From LMUY01 sp965199555 (GTDB lineage: Bacteria; Pseudomonadota; Alphaproteobacteria; Acetobacterales; Acetobacteraceae), in contig CBDASJ010000015.1 of the NCBI GenBank assembly GCA_965199555.1, forward strand, positions 1-64,000: DNA of 64,000 bases. The letters are read 5' to 3'. Below the pieces are notes generated by a model, which was not told the origin of the DNA, searched no databases, and was given only the letters and a program-made list of their open reading frames with translations. This document shows, piece by piece, positions 43,830 to 53,170 of the stretch; the stretch's first letter is position 1, and the number at the start of each line of letters is the position of its first letter. Made by a program: the position numbers and the translations under genes.

Positions 43830-45934
43830 GCATGCCTCGCCGTCGGCTGTGGGGAGATCCTGGCGCGGCCCTGGTTGAGGCCGCTTTGCTCGTGCTCCCG
43901 CGGGATCGGCTGGGCCGCCTGCGCCTTCGCGAGCCAGCTTCGGTCGGCGGCTTCCACCTTTGCCGCAGGGATCGTCTTTACCACGTTTCGCATGAAGGAA
44001 CGGACGATGACGGTGGCCACCACGAGGACACCGAACAGCACGGCCATCCACCAGATGCGCCAAACCAGGCCGAAGCAGCAGGCGGCCGCCGCGATGCCGA
44101 CGATGACGCCGCAGGCGGACTCCTTCGGCAGCTCAATGTCGCGGTAATGGTCGGCCGGGCGATAGGCGCCGCCGGCCCGCTTGCGCCAGTAGAAGGCGTC
44201 GCGGTCGCCGACATGGGGGATGGTGGCGAAGTTCCACTCCGGCGGCGGGGCAGCGACGGACCATTCCAGGCCGCGCGCGTCCCACGGGTCGCCCACGGGC
44301 ACCGCGTTGGCCTGCCGGTCCCGGATGGACACGTAGAGCTGGACGAACAGCGTGGCCAGGGCGGTCAGCAGCACGAAGGCTCCGAATAGGGCGATGAGCA
44401 ACCAGGGGCGGAACGCCGGGTCGAACACCTCCTGCGTGCGGCGCGCCATACCGGACGCGCCGAGCACGTAGAGCGGGAGGAACGCCAGGTAGAACCCCGA
44501 GATCCAGCATACCGCGCTGACCCAGCCCCAGCGCTCGTTCAGCCGGAAGCCGAACGCCTTGGGAAACCAATACATGTAGCCCGCCAGCAAGCCGTACAGC
44601 GTGCCGGGAATGAGCATGTTGTGGAAGTGCGCCACCAGGAACAGCGTGTTGTGCATCATATAGTCGAGCGGCGGGGTGGCCAGGATGATGCCGGTGAAGC
44701 CGCCCAGCACGAAGGTCATCATGAAGGCCATGGACAGCACCATGGGCGGAGTGAAGCGCACTTCGCCCCGGAACATGGTCCAGATCCAGTCGTAAATCTT
44801 TACGCCCGTGGGGATTCCGATCGTCATGGTGGCGATGCCGAAAGCCGCATTGACGCTGGCGCTCTGCCCCATGGTGAAGAAGTGGTGCAGCCACACGGTG
44901 AACGACAGCACGGCGATCGCCATGGTGGCGATCACCAGGGACTTGTAGCCGTAGAGTTCCTTGGATGAGAAAGCGGAGATGACCTCCGAGTACACGCCGA
45001 ACGACGGCAGGACCACGATGTAGACCTCGGGGTGGCCGAACAACCAGAACAGGTTAACGTAGTTCATCATGTTGCCGCCGCCGTCGTCGGTGAAGAAGTG
45101 CATCCCGGCATAGCGGTCAGCGGCCAGCAGCAGCGTCGCGACCGTGAGTGCCGGCATGGCGAAGATCATCAGGATGGCGGTGCACAAAGACGTCCAGCAG
45201 AACAGCGGCAGGCGCAGGAAAGTCATGCCGGGCGCGCGGAGCTTGTAGATCGTACAAACGATGTTGATGCCCACCGTCACTGAGCCCAACGAGGACAGGG
45301 TCACCGCCCAGATCCAGTAGTCGGGCCCGATGCCGCCGCTGAACGCCAACTCCGTGTAGGGCGGGTAGCCGCTCCATCCACCGGTGGAGAACTCCCCCAC
45401 CGCCAGCGACGCCATCATCAGCCCGGCCCCGCCCGCCGTCAGCCATAGGCCGACCGAGTTGAGGTAAGGAAATGCCATGTCCCGCGCGCCGATCTGCAGC
45501 GGCACCACGTAGTTCATCAGCCCGGTTAGAAACGGCATGGCCATGAAGAAGATCATGATGGAGCCGTGGGTGGTGAACAGCTGGGCGAAGTGCCCGGGCT
45601 CCACGTATCCCGGCGCGTTGATCGCGACTGCCTGTTGGGTGCGGATCAGCACCGCCTCGATCAGCGCCCGCGTGAGCATGACCCCGGCCAGGACCACATA
45701 CATGATGCCGATCTTCTTGTGATCGAGGCTGGTGAACCACTCGGTCCACAAATACTTCCAGGCGCGCAGCCAGGTGATCAGCGCAATCGCGCCGACCGCG
45801 CCCAGCACCACGATCACTCCGGCCCCGGCCCCGATGATTTCGCTGACGTTGGGGTCGCGCCAGGCGCGCACGAACGGCAGCGCTCCCCAGCTCAGCTGCC
45901 CGAGCAGGAAGGTGGCGAGGCTCGGATCGTTCAT
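43826..45934 (-). CDS. cyoB: Cytochrome bo3 ubiquinol oxidase subunit I
   Basis: The product is 702 aa with about 15 helices. The haem-copper centre is intact: low-spin haem ligand in FTTHGSIMIFFM, CuB and proton-path residues in LFWLFGHPEVYIVVLP, VWLHHFF and VAHFHNMLIPG. It reduces O2 to water, oxidises ubiquinol and pumps protons. The start ATG 45934 gives the normal length; the frame upstream (to 46834) is antisense-free noise within cyoA. It overlaps cyoA and cyoC by 4 bp each. Confidence 0.97.
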   Translation of the reverse strand: MNDPSLATFLLGQLSWGALPFVRAWRDPNVSEIIGAGAGVIVVLGAVGAIALITWLRAWKYLWTEWFTSLDHKKIGIMYVVLAGVMLTRALIEAVLIRTQQAVAINAPGYVEPGHFAQLFTTHGSIMIFFMAMPFLTGLMNYVVPLQIGARDMAFPYLNSVGLWLTAGGAGLMMASLAVGEFSTGGWSGYPPYTELAFSGGIGPDYWIWAVTLSSLGSVTVGINIVCTIYKLRAPGMTFLRLPLFCWTSLCTAILMIFAMPALTVATLLLAADRYAGMHFFTDDGGGNMMNYVNLFWLFGHPEVYIVVLPSFGVYSEVISAFSSKELYGYKSLVIATMAIAVLSFTVWLHHFFTMGQSASVNAAFGIATMTIGIPTGVKIYDWIWTMFRGEVRFTPPMVLSMAFMMTFVLGGFTGIILATPPLDYMMHNTLFLVAHFHNMLIPGTLYGLLAGYMYWFPKAFGFRLNERWGWVSAVCWISGFYLAFLPLYVLGASGMARRTQEVFDPAFRPWLLIALFGAFVLLTALATLFVQLYVSIRDRQANAVPVGDPWDARGLEWSVAAPPPEWNFATIPHVGDRDAFYWRKRAGGAYRPADHYRDIELPKESACGVIVGIAAAACCFGLVWRIWWMAVLFGVLVVATVIVRSFMRNVVKTIPAAKVEAADRSWLAKAQAAQPIPREHEQSGLNQGRARISPQPTARHA

Positions 45935-46878
45935 TGAGTTTTCCCGTGATCGTGCGGCATGCCCCGATCGACCGCCATCGGCATGGGGCGTGGTGGCAGC
46001 TTGGCGAGTTCCAGCGCGTGTCCGCTCGGCTGCTGCAACGACACCACCTGCTCGAACAGGCCGGGCTGCACCGCGGCGTAGGCGAGCGGGTGTGGCAGCG
46101 TGCTGCGACGGGTGAGCTTCTCGTATTCCGTAGCATCCAGCCGGTTCGGCTGCGCCCGCACCTCCGCCAGCCAGCGGTCGAAGCCCGCCGCGTCCATGGC
46201 GTCCACGGCGAACTTCTCGTTCTGGAAGCCGAAGCCGCTGAACTGCGTATTCTCGCCGAAGAAGCGGCCGGGTGCATCCGCCTGGAAGTTGAGCTGCGTG
46301 CGCATCCCCGCCATGACGGCGATCTGCCCGGCCAGGCGCGGCATCAGCATCGACTGCATCACCGTGGCGCTGGTCAGATCGAGGTGCACCGGCCGCCCGG
46401 CCGGGATCACCAACTGGTTCACGGTGGCCACGCCCTGCTCGGGGTAGACGAAGATCCATTTCCAGTCGGCCGCGATCGCCTGCACGGTGATCGCCTCGCC
46501 TGGCAACGACTTGTAGGGGTCGAGCCGGTGGGTGTCGCGCCACAGGAACACGGCCAGGGTGATCACAATCGCCGTGGGCGGAATCCAGATCAGCCCTTCC
46601 AAGGACCAGCTGAAGCCCCATTGCGGGCGGTATGCGCTCTTGGTGTTGGACAACCGGTAGTGCCATGCCACCAGCGGGACCAGCAGCAACACCGGGACGA
46701 TCACGAACAGCATGACGAGGCAGACGAAGAAGAATTCGTCGTGGATGATTTGCGCCACCGGGCCGGCCGGCGACAGGAAGCCGCGGTCCAGCACCCCGCA
46801 GCCGCCGAGCAGCGCTACGGATGCGAGGCAGCATGCCGTGGCAGCGAACCGTCGGCCGGGATGGTGATTCTTCGTCAT
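45931..46878 (-). CDS. cyoA: Cytochrome bo3 ubiquinol oxidase subunit II
   Basis: The product is 315 aa. A lipobox LLGGC follows the signal, then two helices (FVCLVMLFVIVPVLLLVPLV and LIWIPPTAIVITLAVFLW) and a periplasmic cupredoxin-like domain (AIAADWKWIFVYPEQGVATV, ATVMQSMLMPRLAGQIAVMAG). The CuA ligands are absent, as expected for quinol oxidases. The C-terminus is His/Met-rich (MPMAVDRGMPHDHGK). Start overlaps the GMC stop (CAT/TCA). Confidence 0.95.
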   Translation of the reverse strand: MTKNHHPGRRFAATACCLASVALLGGCGVLDRGFLSPAGPVAQIIHDEFFFVCLVMLFVIVPVLLLVPLVAWHYRLSNTKSAYRPQWGFSWSLEGLIWIPPTAIVITLAVFLWRDTHRLDPYKSLPGEAITVQAIAADWKWIFVYPEQGVATVNQLVIPAGRPVHLDLTSATVMQSMLMPRLAGQIAVMAGMRTQLNFQADAPGRFFGENTQFSGFGFQNEKFAVDAMDAAGFDRWLAEVRAQPNRLDATEYEKLTRRSTLPHPLAYAAVQPGLFEQVVSLQQPSGHALELAKLPPRPMPMAVDRGMPHDHGKTQ

Positions 46879-48545
46879 GCGTGCGCCGTTCGCTTCGCCG
46901 TGGCCGACAGCTCGCCTCGCCTGGCCATGGCGCCGATACGGGCGGCAGTGCGCATGGCGATCGCGGTGATGGTGAGCGAGGGGTTCACGCCGCCTACGGT
47001 GGGAAATATGGAGCCGTCGCAGATGAACAGGTTGGGGATGTCCCAGCTGCGGCAATCGCGATCGACGACGCTGTCCTCCGGGGTGAAGCCCATACGGACG
47101 GTTCCGCCCAAATGGTTCATGTCGTTCTCCTGGCGGAAGATGTCCTTGGCCCCCACCAGGCTCAGGCTAGTGACCATTTGGTCGAGTGCGTGGTTGATCA
47201 TGGTCTTGTCGTTGTCGCCCCAGGCGTAGGTGATGCGGGGGATCCGTAGGCCGTATTGATCGGTGTCGTCGGCCAGGGTGACGCGGTTGTCGGGGTTGGG
47301 GAGTTGTTCCCCGACCATCTTGAGGCCGACCATGTGGTTGTAGCGCAGCATCTCGTCACGGAGCGCCGAACCCCACAGGCCCTGGGAGCCGGTGTGGATG
47401 GTAGTGGTCTCGATCGGCAGCGGACCCTGCGCCATCCAGCAGTAGCCGCCGTGAAAATCTTTCTTGTCTTCGTAGTTCCAGTGTTCGGTGATGGTGGTTG
47501 AGGGCGGTGCCTTATACGCGCGGACCACCTGGTCCATGTAGCCGAACGCAGCTTGATTGGACTGGCTCATCAGGTTGCGGCCGACCAAGCCGCTGTGGTT
47601 GGCCAGCCCGTCCGGGAACGCGTCGGTCGCAGAGTTCAGCAGCAGGCGGGGCGACTCGATGGCATAGCCGGCGACGACGACGTTGCGGGCCTTTTGAAAA
47701 CGCCAGCGACCTTCGCGCTGGTAATGCACGCCCGTGACCCGGCCGTCTTTGACCTCGATGCGCCCGACCATGGCGAGGTCGCGGATTTCGGCGCCCTGCT
47801 CGATGGCGCGCGGGATGAAGGTGACGAGCTGGCTCTGCTTGGCGTTGGTGGAGCAGCCGAAACGGCAAAAGCCGCGATAGACGCACGGGCTGGAATCACC
47901 GTGCGGGGCGGAGACGGTGGCCAGCGGCGTTTCCGTCCAGGAATAGCCCATCGCCTCGGCACCGCGCGCCAGGATCTGGGCCGCGCCGTTGATCGGGTGG
48001 GCACGCATCGGGTATCGCGGGCGCTTGGGCCCCCACGGGTAGGTGATCGGCCCGGAGATGGACAGCGCACGCTCGGCGGCGGTGTACCAGTCCCACATCT
48101 CCCGCCAGTCCAGCGGCCAGTCGGCACCGTAGCCGAGCGTGGACCGCGACTTGAACCATTCGGGGCGGAAGCGGAGCGACACCATGGCGAAATGCACGGT
48201 GGAACCGCCGACCGCCTTGCCGCTGTTCTTGCCGCCCATGGTGAGCGGGTTGGCACCCTCGGAGATGCGGTCATCGTTCCAGTAGAGCTTGTCCTGCTCC
48301 GTCTCGTCGGAGGCGAAGTCCTGCAACGGGCGGAAATACGGGCCGGCGTCGAAGCCGACCACGGAGTAGCCCTGCTCGGCGAGGCCGGCCAGCACCGGGC
48401 CGCCGCCGGCGCCGGTGCCCACGACGACGAAATCGACCTCCTCGGAATCGTCGAACTGGCGCATGGGAATCCACTCGTCGGAGCGGAACACGTTGGGCGC
48501 CCGGCCATGGTCGGCGCGGGGCGCGGCGAAGGGATCAGATGACAC
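46875..48545 (-). CDS. GMC oxidoreductase, gluconate-2-dehydrogenase flavoprotein type
   Basis: The product is 556 aa. The FAD motif is FVVVGTGAGGGPVLAGLAE; a Cys cluster is seen in CVYRGFCRFGCSTNAKQ; the C-terminus has MNHLGGTVRMG and GVNPSLTITAIAMR. GTG 48545, preceded by GGGAG and overlapping the subunit 3 stop, is preferred over ATG 48464, which has no ribosome site. It pairs with the subunit 3 gene just upstream and feeds, by inference, electrons to ubiquinone and the bo3 oxidase encoded next to it. No cytochrome c subunit gene is present in the run. Confidence 0.9.
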   Translation of the reverse strand: MSSDPFAAPRADHGRAPNVFRSDEWIPMRQFDDSEEVDFVVVGTGAGGGPVLAGLAEQGYSVVGFDAGPYFRPLQDFASDETEQDKLYWNDDRISEGANPLTMGGKNSGKAVGGSTVHFAMVSLRFRPEWFKSRSTLGYGADWPLDWREMWDWYTAAERALSISGPITYPWGPKRPRYPMRAHPINGAAQILARGAEAMGYSWTETPLATVSAPHGDSSPCVYRGFCRFGCSTNAKQSQLVTFIPRAIEQGAEIRDLAMVGRIEVKDGRVTGVHYQREGRWRFQKARNVVVAGYAIESPRLLLNSATDAFPDGLANHSGLVGRNLMSQSNQAAFGYMDQVVRAYKAPPSTTITEHWNYEDKKDFHGGYCWMAQGPLPIETTTIHTGSQGLWGSALRDEMLRYNHMVGLKMVGEQLPNPDNRVTLADDTDQYGLRIPRITYAWGDNDKTMINHALDQMVTSLSLVGAKDIFRQENDMNHLGGTVRMGFTPEDSVVDRDCRSWDIPNLFICDGSIFPTVGGVNPSLTITAIAMRTAARIGAMARRGELSATAKRTAHA

Positions 48546-49191
48546 GCTTGTTCTCCCGCTCCGCCTTGGCTTCCTGGCCCGGGGTGGCCTCGACAGGCTC
48601 CCAGGGATCGCGGCGGTCGTTGTCGAGGCGGACGTAGCCGCGCGGCGACGCCGGACCGGCCCAGCCAATCTCGCTCCAAGCCGTGGGGTGGGCGTAATAG
48701 GCGCCGACGACATCGTGCATGACGTGCTGCGACCAGAAGCTCTTCGGTGGCATCCCGCGCAGCGCCTCGGCCTGCAGCGTGCCGTCCTCGACTTGCTTGA
48801 GCATCGTGTCCTGCGCCGCCGGGGCGAGGTCGGCGAAGGAGGCGGCGCCATCGCGGGAGGCGGCCTCGTCCAGGGCGGCGAGGCCGCGGCGCCAAGCCTC
48901 GGCCGGCTGCGGCATGTCCTTGAAGCGGAACCCCTTGAGCTTGCCGGAGGCGAGCTGCCGGTCGACATAGGCTGCGAGCGGCACCGGGTCGCGGCCCGGC
49001 GGCTGCGGCAGGATGCGGGCGCATACGGCCTGCATCGTGCGCCACTCGGCCGCGTCGAAGAAGGTTGGGAGATCCACGACGGAGAGGCGGCTGTCAATCA
49101 CCGTGCGCGTCTGGTCGTTCCAGGACGGCGTGTCGCGCTTGTTCAGCACGTCGTAGCCGGGGTAGCGGCCCAAGGTGACGGGCTCAGTCAT
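48535..49191 (-). CDS. Gluconate 2-dehydrogenase subunit 3 family protein
   Basis: The product is 218 aa. The core FFDAAEWRTMQAVCARILPQP, PLAAYVDRQLASGKLKGFRF and QHVMHDVVGAYYAHPTAWSEIGW is diagnostic of this small subunit. Many family members carry a Tat signal; here the N-terminus (MTEPVTLGRYPGYDVLNKRD) has none, so the complex is cytoplasmic-facing or exported by another route. It overlaps both neighbours. Confidence 0.88.
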   Translation of the reverse strand: MTEPVTLGRYPGYDVLNKRDTPSWNDQTRTVIDSRLSVVDLPTFFDAAEWRTMQAVCARILPQPPGRDPVPLAAYVDRQLASGKLKGFRFKDMPQPAEAWRRGLAALDEAASRDGAASFADLAPAAQDTMLKQVEDGTLQAEALRGMPPKSFWSQHVMHDVVGAYYAHPTAWSEIGWAGPASPRGYVRLDNDRRDPWEPVEATPGQEAKAERENKRVI

Positions 49192-50224
49192 CGGGGTTGT
49201 CCTGCAAGAGGCTCAGCGCGGTCAGCCCGGCGAGCGCGAGGCCGGTGAAGGCCGGGGGGGCCGGCAGCGGCGGGCCGGCCTGGATGTTCTGCGTCCAGTT
49301 GCGCCAGCCGCCCATGTTGCGGGCGACGCCGATTGCGTGGAAGCCGACGCCGGCGACACCGAGCAGCGCGGTGACGCGGAGCCACCAGCGGGTGAGCCGG
49401 CGGGGTTGCTCGGCCGTACCGACCGCCGCGGCGGCAAGAAGTGCGGCGCCGACGGGCGGCACGGTGACGGGCAGCAGCATGGCCGGATTGTGGAAGGCGC
49501 CGCGGAAGTGGAGCAGCCCGGCCTCGGCGACCGTGCCGAGGATGCCGACCGCGGTCAGGGCGGAGACGATGCGGCCGGCGGCAAAGCCTACCACGGTGGG
49601 CACGGTGCCCGGCCGGTTATCGCGCACTCGCTCGGCTAGGAAACCCACCATGCCGGACAGCGAGATGGCGGCAGGCGCGCCCAGCGGGGCGGCGTAGAAC
49701 AGGTTCTGCCAGCATATGCCACCGGGCCGCTTGGTGATGTTGTAGATGTGAAACCCGGTGCCGACGACGCCGGTGGCGCCAGCTAGGGCATAGACGACGT
49801 CCCGCGCCCAGTGCGCGCGCTTGGAGCGGTCCTGCTGGCCGTGAAAGGAAGCAAGGATGGAGAGGGCGGAGACGGCAATGGGCGTGTACATCGCCTTATT
49901 CTCGAATGCGCCGCGATAATGCTCCATCGCGCTGTCGATCAGCACGGACGTCGCGATCACGCCGGCGGCCTGATTGAGCCGCCGAGCCGCGGTGACGGCA
50001 CCGTGTTGGCCGATCACGGGAGAGGGCCGGAGCCGGATCGAGCCGCGGCCCTCAACCAGGCGTGGTAGTGGCAGCAGGTCGCGGCTTTGCAGTTCGCGAT
50101 GCGGCTTGCGCGCCAGCATTATCGCGCCGCCGGCGACGGCCGCGCCGAGCAACGTGAAAGCGGTGCGGACGCCGCCGGAGGGGGCCTTGTTTGCGCTTGC
50201 CACGCCGATACGATCGAGGGTCAT
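49184..50224 (-). CDS. Polytopic membrane protein with internal duplication
   Basis: The product is 346 aa with about eight hydrophobic segments. Two halves repeat: IDSAMEHYRGAFENKAMYTP (about residue 95) and EAGLLHFRGAFHNPAMLLPV (about residue 240), each followed by helices and a GFHxxxxxRxxGGxxNxxxN segment (GFHIYNITKRPGGICWQNLF, GFHAIGVARNMGGWRNWTQN). I know no named function. It is the first gene of the 13-gene run and could anchor the GMC dehydrogenase, which lacks its own membrane subunit. Confidence 0.65.
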   Translation of the reverse strand: MTLDRIGVASANKAPSGGVRTAFTLLGAAVAGGAIMLARKPHRELQSRDLLPLPRLVEGRGSIRLRPSPVIGQHGAVTAARRLNQAAGVIATSVLIDSAMEHYRGAFENKAMYTPIAVSALSILASFHGQQDRSKRAHWARDVVYALAGATGVVGTGFHIYNITKRPGGICWQNLFYAAPLGAPAAISLSGMVGFLAERVRDNRPGTVPTVVGFAAGRIVSALTAVGILGTVAEAGLLHFRGAFHNPAMLLPVTVPPVGAALLAAAAVGTAEQPRRLTRWWLRVTALLGVAGVGFHAIGVARNMGGWRNWTQNIQAGPPLPAPPAFTGLALAGLTALSLLQDNPDD

Positions 50225-50267
50225 GCCGCGTACATGCTCATCGTCCTAGAGTCCGATTTCGGGAAAG

Positions 50268-50303
50268 GGTGCGCGCCGCACGGACCGGTCCGCACGGCGC
50301 ACC
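50268..50303 (-). terminator. Strong GC hairpin downstream of the TPP enzyme
   Basis: An extended near-perfect inverted repeat is centred on CGGACCGGTCCG (50281-50291 region), with outer arms GCGCCG/CGGCGC and closing GGTG/CACC. It lies between the stop of the TPP enzyme gene and the start of the 13-gene run on the same strand, so it probably separates the two units. Confidence 0.65.
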
Positions 50304-50308
50304 GGGGT

Positions 50309-52087
50309 TCAGCTGCGGTGAAAGACGCTCGAGACGACCTGCTTGACGGTGTTCTTCACCACCGACCCCAGTTCCGGCTCACTCACCATCGAACTCATGA
50401 AGCTTTTGGCCTGGGCAAACGTGATATGCGGTGCCAGCGGCGGCACGTTCGGGTCGGCATAGACCTCCAGGATGCAGGGCTTGCCGCAGGACAGCGCCTC
50501 GCGCCACGCATCGGCCAGCTTCTCCGGGTCGTCGACGAAGATGCCATGCAGCCCGAGCAGCTCGGCATATTTCGAATAGCGGACATCCGGGATCGACTGC
50601 GTCGCTTCTGTCTTGCCTCGACCGTCCTGCGCCCGCTCCTCCCAGGTCACCTGGTTCAGGTCGCGGTTGTTGAGCACCATGATTACGAAGCGCGGGTCGG
50701 ACCACTGCTTCCAGTATTTTGACACCGTGATCATCACGTTCATGCCGTTCATCTGGAACGCACCGTCTCCGATGAAGCCGATCACGGGCCGCTCCGGATA
50801 CGCCATCTTCGCCGCCACAGCATAGGGCGTTGCCGCACCCAGCGAAGCCAGGCCGCCCGATAGCGATCCCATCATCCCGCGCCGCACCTTAATGTCGCGC
50901 GCATACCAATCCGCCACCGAACCAGAGTCCGCCGTCATGATGACGTTGTCCGGGAGCTGCTTGCTCACCTCGGTAAAGATCCGCTGTGGATTGACCGGGT
51001 CAGCCGACGTCATCGCCCGGCTTTCCACCACCTTCCACCACTCGTCCATGTTGCTCGCGATCGTCTCGCGCCAGCTTTTATTGTCGTTCTGCTTAAGCAA
51101 TGGCAACAGCGCCTTCAACGACTCTTTGGAGTGACCGACTAGGTTCACCTCCATCGCGTAGCGCAAGCTTAGGTGCTCGCCCTTGAGGTCGATCTGCACG
51201 CCACGCGCGGTGCCCTCCTTCGGCAGGAACTCGGTCCACGGAAAGTTCGACCCGATCATGAACAGCGTGTCGCAGTCTTGCATGAGATCCCAGCTCGGCT
51301 TGGTGCCGAGCAGACCGATCTGACCCGTGACCCAAGGCAGGTCGTCCGGAAGCGCGCACTTGCCCAGCAGCGCCTTGGCACACCCCGCCCCCAACCGGTC
51401 GGCCACCGCGATCAGCTCGTCCTCGCAACCCAACGCACCGGCGCCGATCAGCATCGCCACCTTCTTGCCAGCGTTCAGCAAGTCGGCCGCCCGCCGCAGC
51501 CCGGCCTCCTCTGGCACCTTGGCCTCCGCCGGGAAGCCAACGCCCGTATGGGTGTAGCCGTGCTTCATCTTCGGCTCTTCGTATTCCATATCCTGCAGGT
51601 CCTTGGGCAGGGACACGACAGACACCCCGCGCCGGAACTGCGCGATGCGCACCGCGCGATCGATGGCAGTGCGCACTTGAGCGGGCGCACGCCCCTCGCA
51701 GACGAACTCAGCCACGTCTTTGAACACGACGTTGGCGTCCAGCTCCTGCTGATACTGTGAGCCGATCGCCGTCATGTTGGTCTGGCCGACGATGGCGACG
51801 ACCGGGGCGTTGTCGAACTTTGCGTCGTAGAGGCCCGTCAGCATGTGGGTCGCCCCGGGGCCGGACGTCGCATAACAGTAGCCGACCTCGCCGGTGAATT
51901 TCGCGTGGGCGGAGGCCATGAACGCCGCCATCTCCTCGTGGCGGACCTGGACATATTCGATTTCGCCCCGGTCGATGGCGGCCTGCAAGGCGCCGTCCAG
52001 CCCAGCCGCACCGTCGCCCGGATAACCATATACGCGCTTCATCCCCCACTGCCGGAGACGGCTCCAGACAAACTCTGCAACGTTCAT
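50309..52087 (-). CDS. Thiamine-diphosphate enzyme, pyruvate oxidase (PoxB)-like
   Basis: The product is 592 aa from ATG 52087 (AGGA five bases before). The Pyr domain has the catalytic Glu in RHEEMAAFMASAHAKFTG and the GPGATHMLTGLYDA turn. The TPP-binding loop is GFIGDGAFQMNGMNVMITV with NNRDLNQ. This pattern fits the pyruvate dehydrogenase (quinone)/acetolactate-synthase-like group. The C-terminus ends in an amphipathic helix (SVVKNTVKQVVSSVF), reminiscent of the membrane-binding tail of PoxB. It would feed the quinone pool beside cyo. Substrate is inferred. Confidence 0.85.
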   Translation of the reverse strand: MNVAEFVWSRLRQWGMKRVYGYPGDGAAGLDGALQAAIDRGEIEYVQVRHEEMAAFMASAHAKFTGEVGYCYATSGPGATHMLTGLYDAKFDNAPVVAIVGQTNMTAIGSQYQQELDANVVFKDVAEFVCEGRAPAQVRTAIDRAVRIAQFRRGVSVVSLPKDLQDMEYEEPKMKHGYTHTGVGFPAEAKVPEEAGLRRAADLLNAGKKVAMLIGAGALGCEDELIAVADRLGAGCAKALLGKCALPDDLPWVTGQIGLLGTKPSWDLMQDCDTLFMIGSNFPWTEFLPKEGTARGVQIDLKGEHLSLRYAMEVNLVGHSKESLKALLPLLKQNDNKSWRETIASNMDEWWKVVESRAMTSADPVNPQRIFTEVSKQLPDNVIMTADSGSVADWYARDIKVRRGMMGSLSGGLASLGAATPYAVAAKMAYPERPVIGFIGDGAFQMNGMNVMITVSKYWKQWSDPRFVIMVLNNRDLNQVTWEERAQDGRGKTEATQSIPDVRYSKYAELLGLHGIFVDDPEKLADAWREALSCGKPCILEVYADPNVPPLAPHITFAQAKSFMSSMVSEPELGSVVKNTVKQVVSSVFHRS

Positions 52088-52215
52088 GAAAAATCCTCGG
52101 CGATACAGGTTGGTGCGTGAAGCACTTACGCGCGGCTCGCCCTGGCGTTCGAAGTGTCTCAGTGACAAATCGTTCACCCATGAGTGCATCAGTGCATCTG
52201 ACGCGTTGAGGTCGC

Positions 52216-53100
52216 ATGTCACGTCCCGAATTGCTGCTCGACGCTCATGCCACTATCGCGGAGTCGCTCCTTTGGGAGCCGCGGAGCGGTACGCTGTTCT
52301 GGTGTGACATCAAGGCTCCGGCGCTGTTCCGTCTCGATCCGCGCACAGGCGAAAACCAGCGGTGGAACTTGCCGGAGGACGTTGGCGCCTTTGCGCTGCG
52401 GAATGGGGCTCGGGAGGCGGTGGTGGCGCTGCGATCCCGCATCGCGGTCTTGTCGTTGAGCAGCGGTGCGATCGAGAGCGTCGCGTCCGCGCCGTGGGAC
52501 GCGGTGCGCTTTCGTTTCAACGAGGGCGCGTGCGACAGCGCCGGACGCTTCTGGTTGGGCTGCATGTGCGACCCGCCGCCAGGTGTCGACGCCAACGGTT
52601 CAGCGTCTCTGCATCAATGGACCAGCGCCGGCGGCCTGGTCGCCTTTGGGCGTGAGGCGCGGTGCCATAACGGCATGGCGTGGAGCGCGGGCGAGACTCA
52701 CTTCTACATGTCCCATTCAATGGAGAAGGTTGTCTATCGTTACGACTTCCACGCTGCATCCGGCCGGCTCGGGCCCGCGCGGATCTTTGCTACGTTGGAC
52801 GGCAAAGGCATCCCCGACGGTGCAGCCGTCGACGAGGAGGGCGCCTACTGGTGCGCGCACCACGGTGCCGGCGAACTCCGCCGCTATGCGCCGGACGGTG
52901 TGTTGCTGCACACAGTCGCCCTACCAGTATCACGGGTAACCATGTGCGCGTTCGGCGGTCACGACCTGCGCACCCTTTTCATCAGTAGCGCATCCGACGA
53001 GCTAAGCCCGGCCGAGTTGCGGCAGCAACCACTGGCTGGCGCATTGTTCCGCTTCAAACCGGGTGTGAGAGGTCTCGCTCGGCCAACGGACGTCAACTAA
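52216..53100 (+). CDS. SMP-30/gluconolactonase family protein, second
   Basis: The product is 294 aa. Motifs are AESLLWEPRSGTLFWCDIK (metal Glu), RFNEGACDSAGRFWLGCM, CHNGMAWSAGETHFYMSHSM and IPDGAAVDEEGAYWCAHHG, the L-arabinolactonase/regucalcin-like subgroup. It is not closely related to the lactonase at 34827. It is divergent from the TPP enzyme gene, with about 128 bp between starts. It hydrolyses a sugar lactone. Confidence 0.88.
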   Translation: MSRPELLLDAHATIAESLLWEPRSGTLFWCDIKAPALFRLDPRTGENQRWNLPEDVGAFALRNGAREAVVALRSRIAVLSLSSGAIESVASAPWDAVRFRFNEGACDSAGRFWLGCMCDPPPGVDANGSASLHQWTSAGGLVAFGREARCHNGMAWSAGETHFYMSHSMEKVVYRYDFHAASGRLGPARIFATLDGKGIPDGAAVDEEGAYWCAHHGAGELRRYAPDGVLLHTVALPVSRVTMCAFGGHDLRTLFISSASDELSPAELRQQPLAGALFRFKPGVRGLARPTDVN

Positions 53101-53170
53101 CCCGCGCGGAGCGACGCCGAGAAACGAACTGGCCGACAAAATCACGACGCGATTGGAGCGATCTTGAACG

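Noticed and set aside
45935..46834. Upstream extension of the cyoB frame to 1002 codons
   Set aside because: The extra part overlaps cyoA out of frame and is Arg/Gly/Pro noise; the real CyoB begins at 45934 and has normal length.
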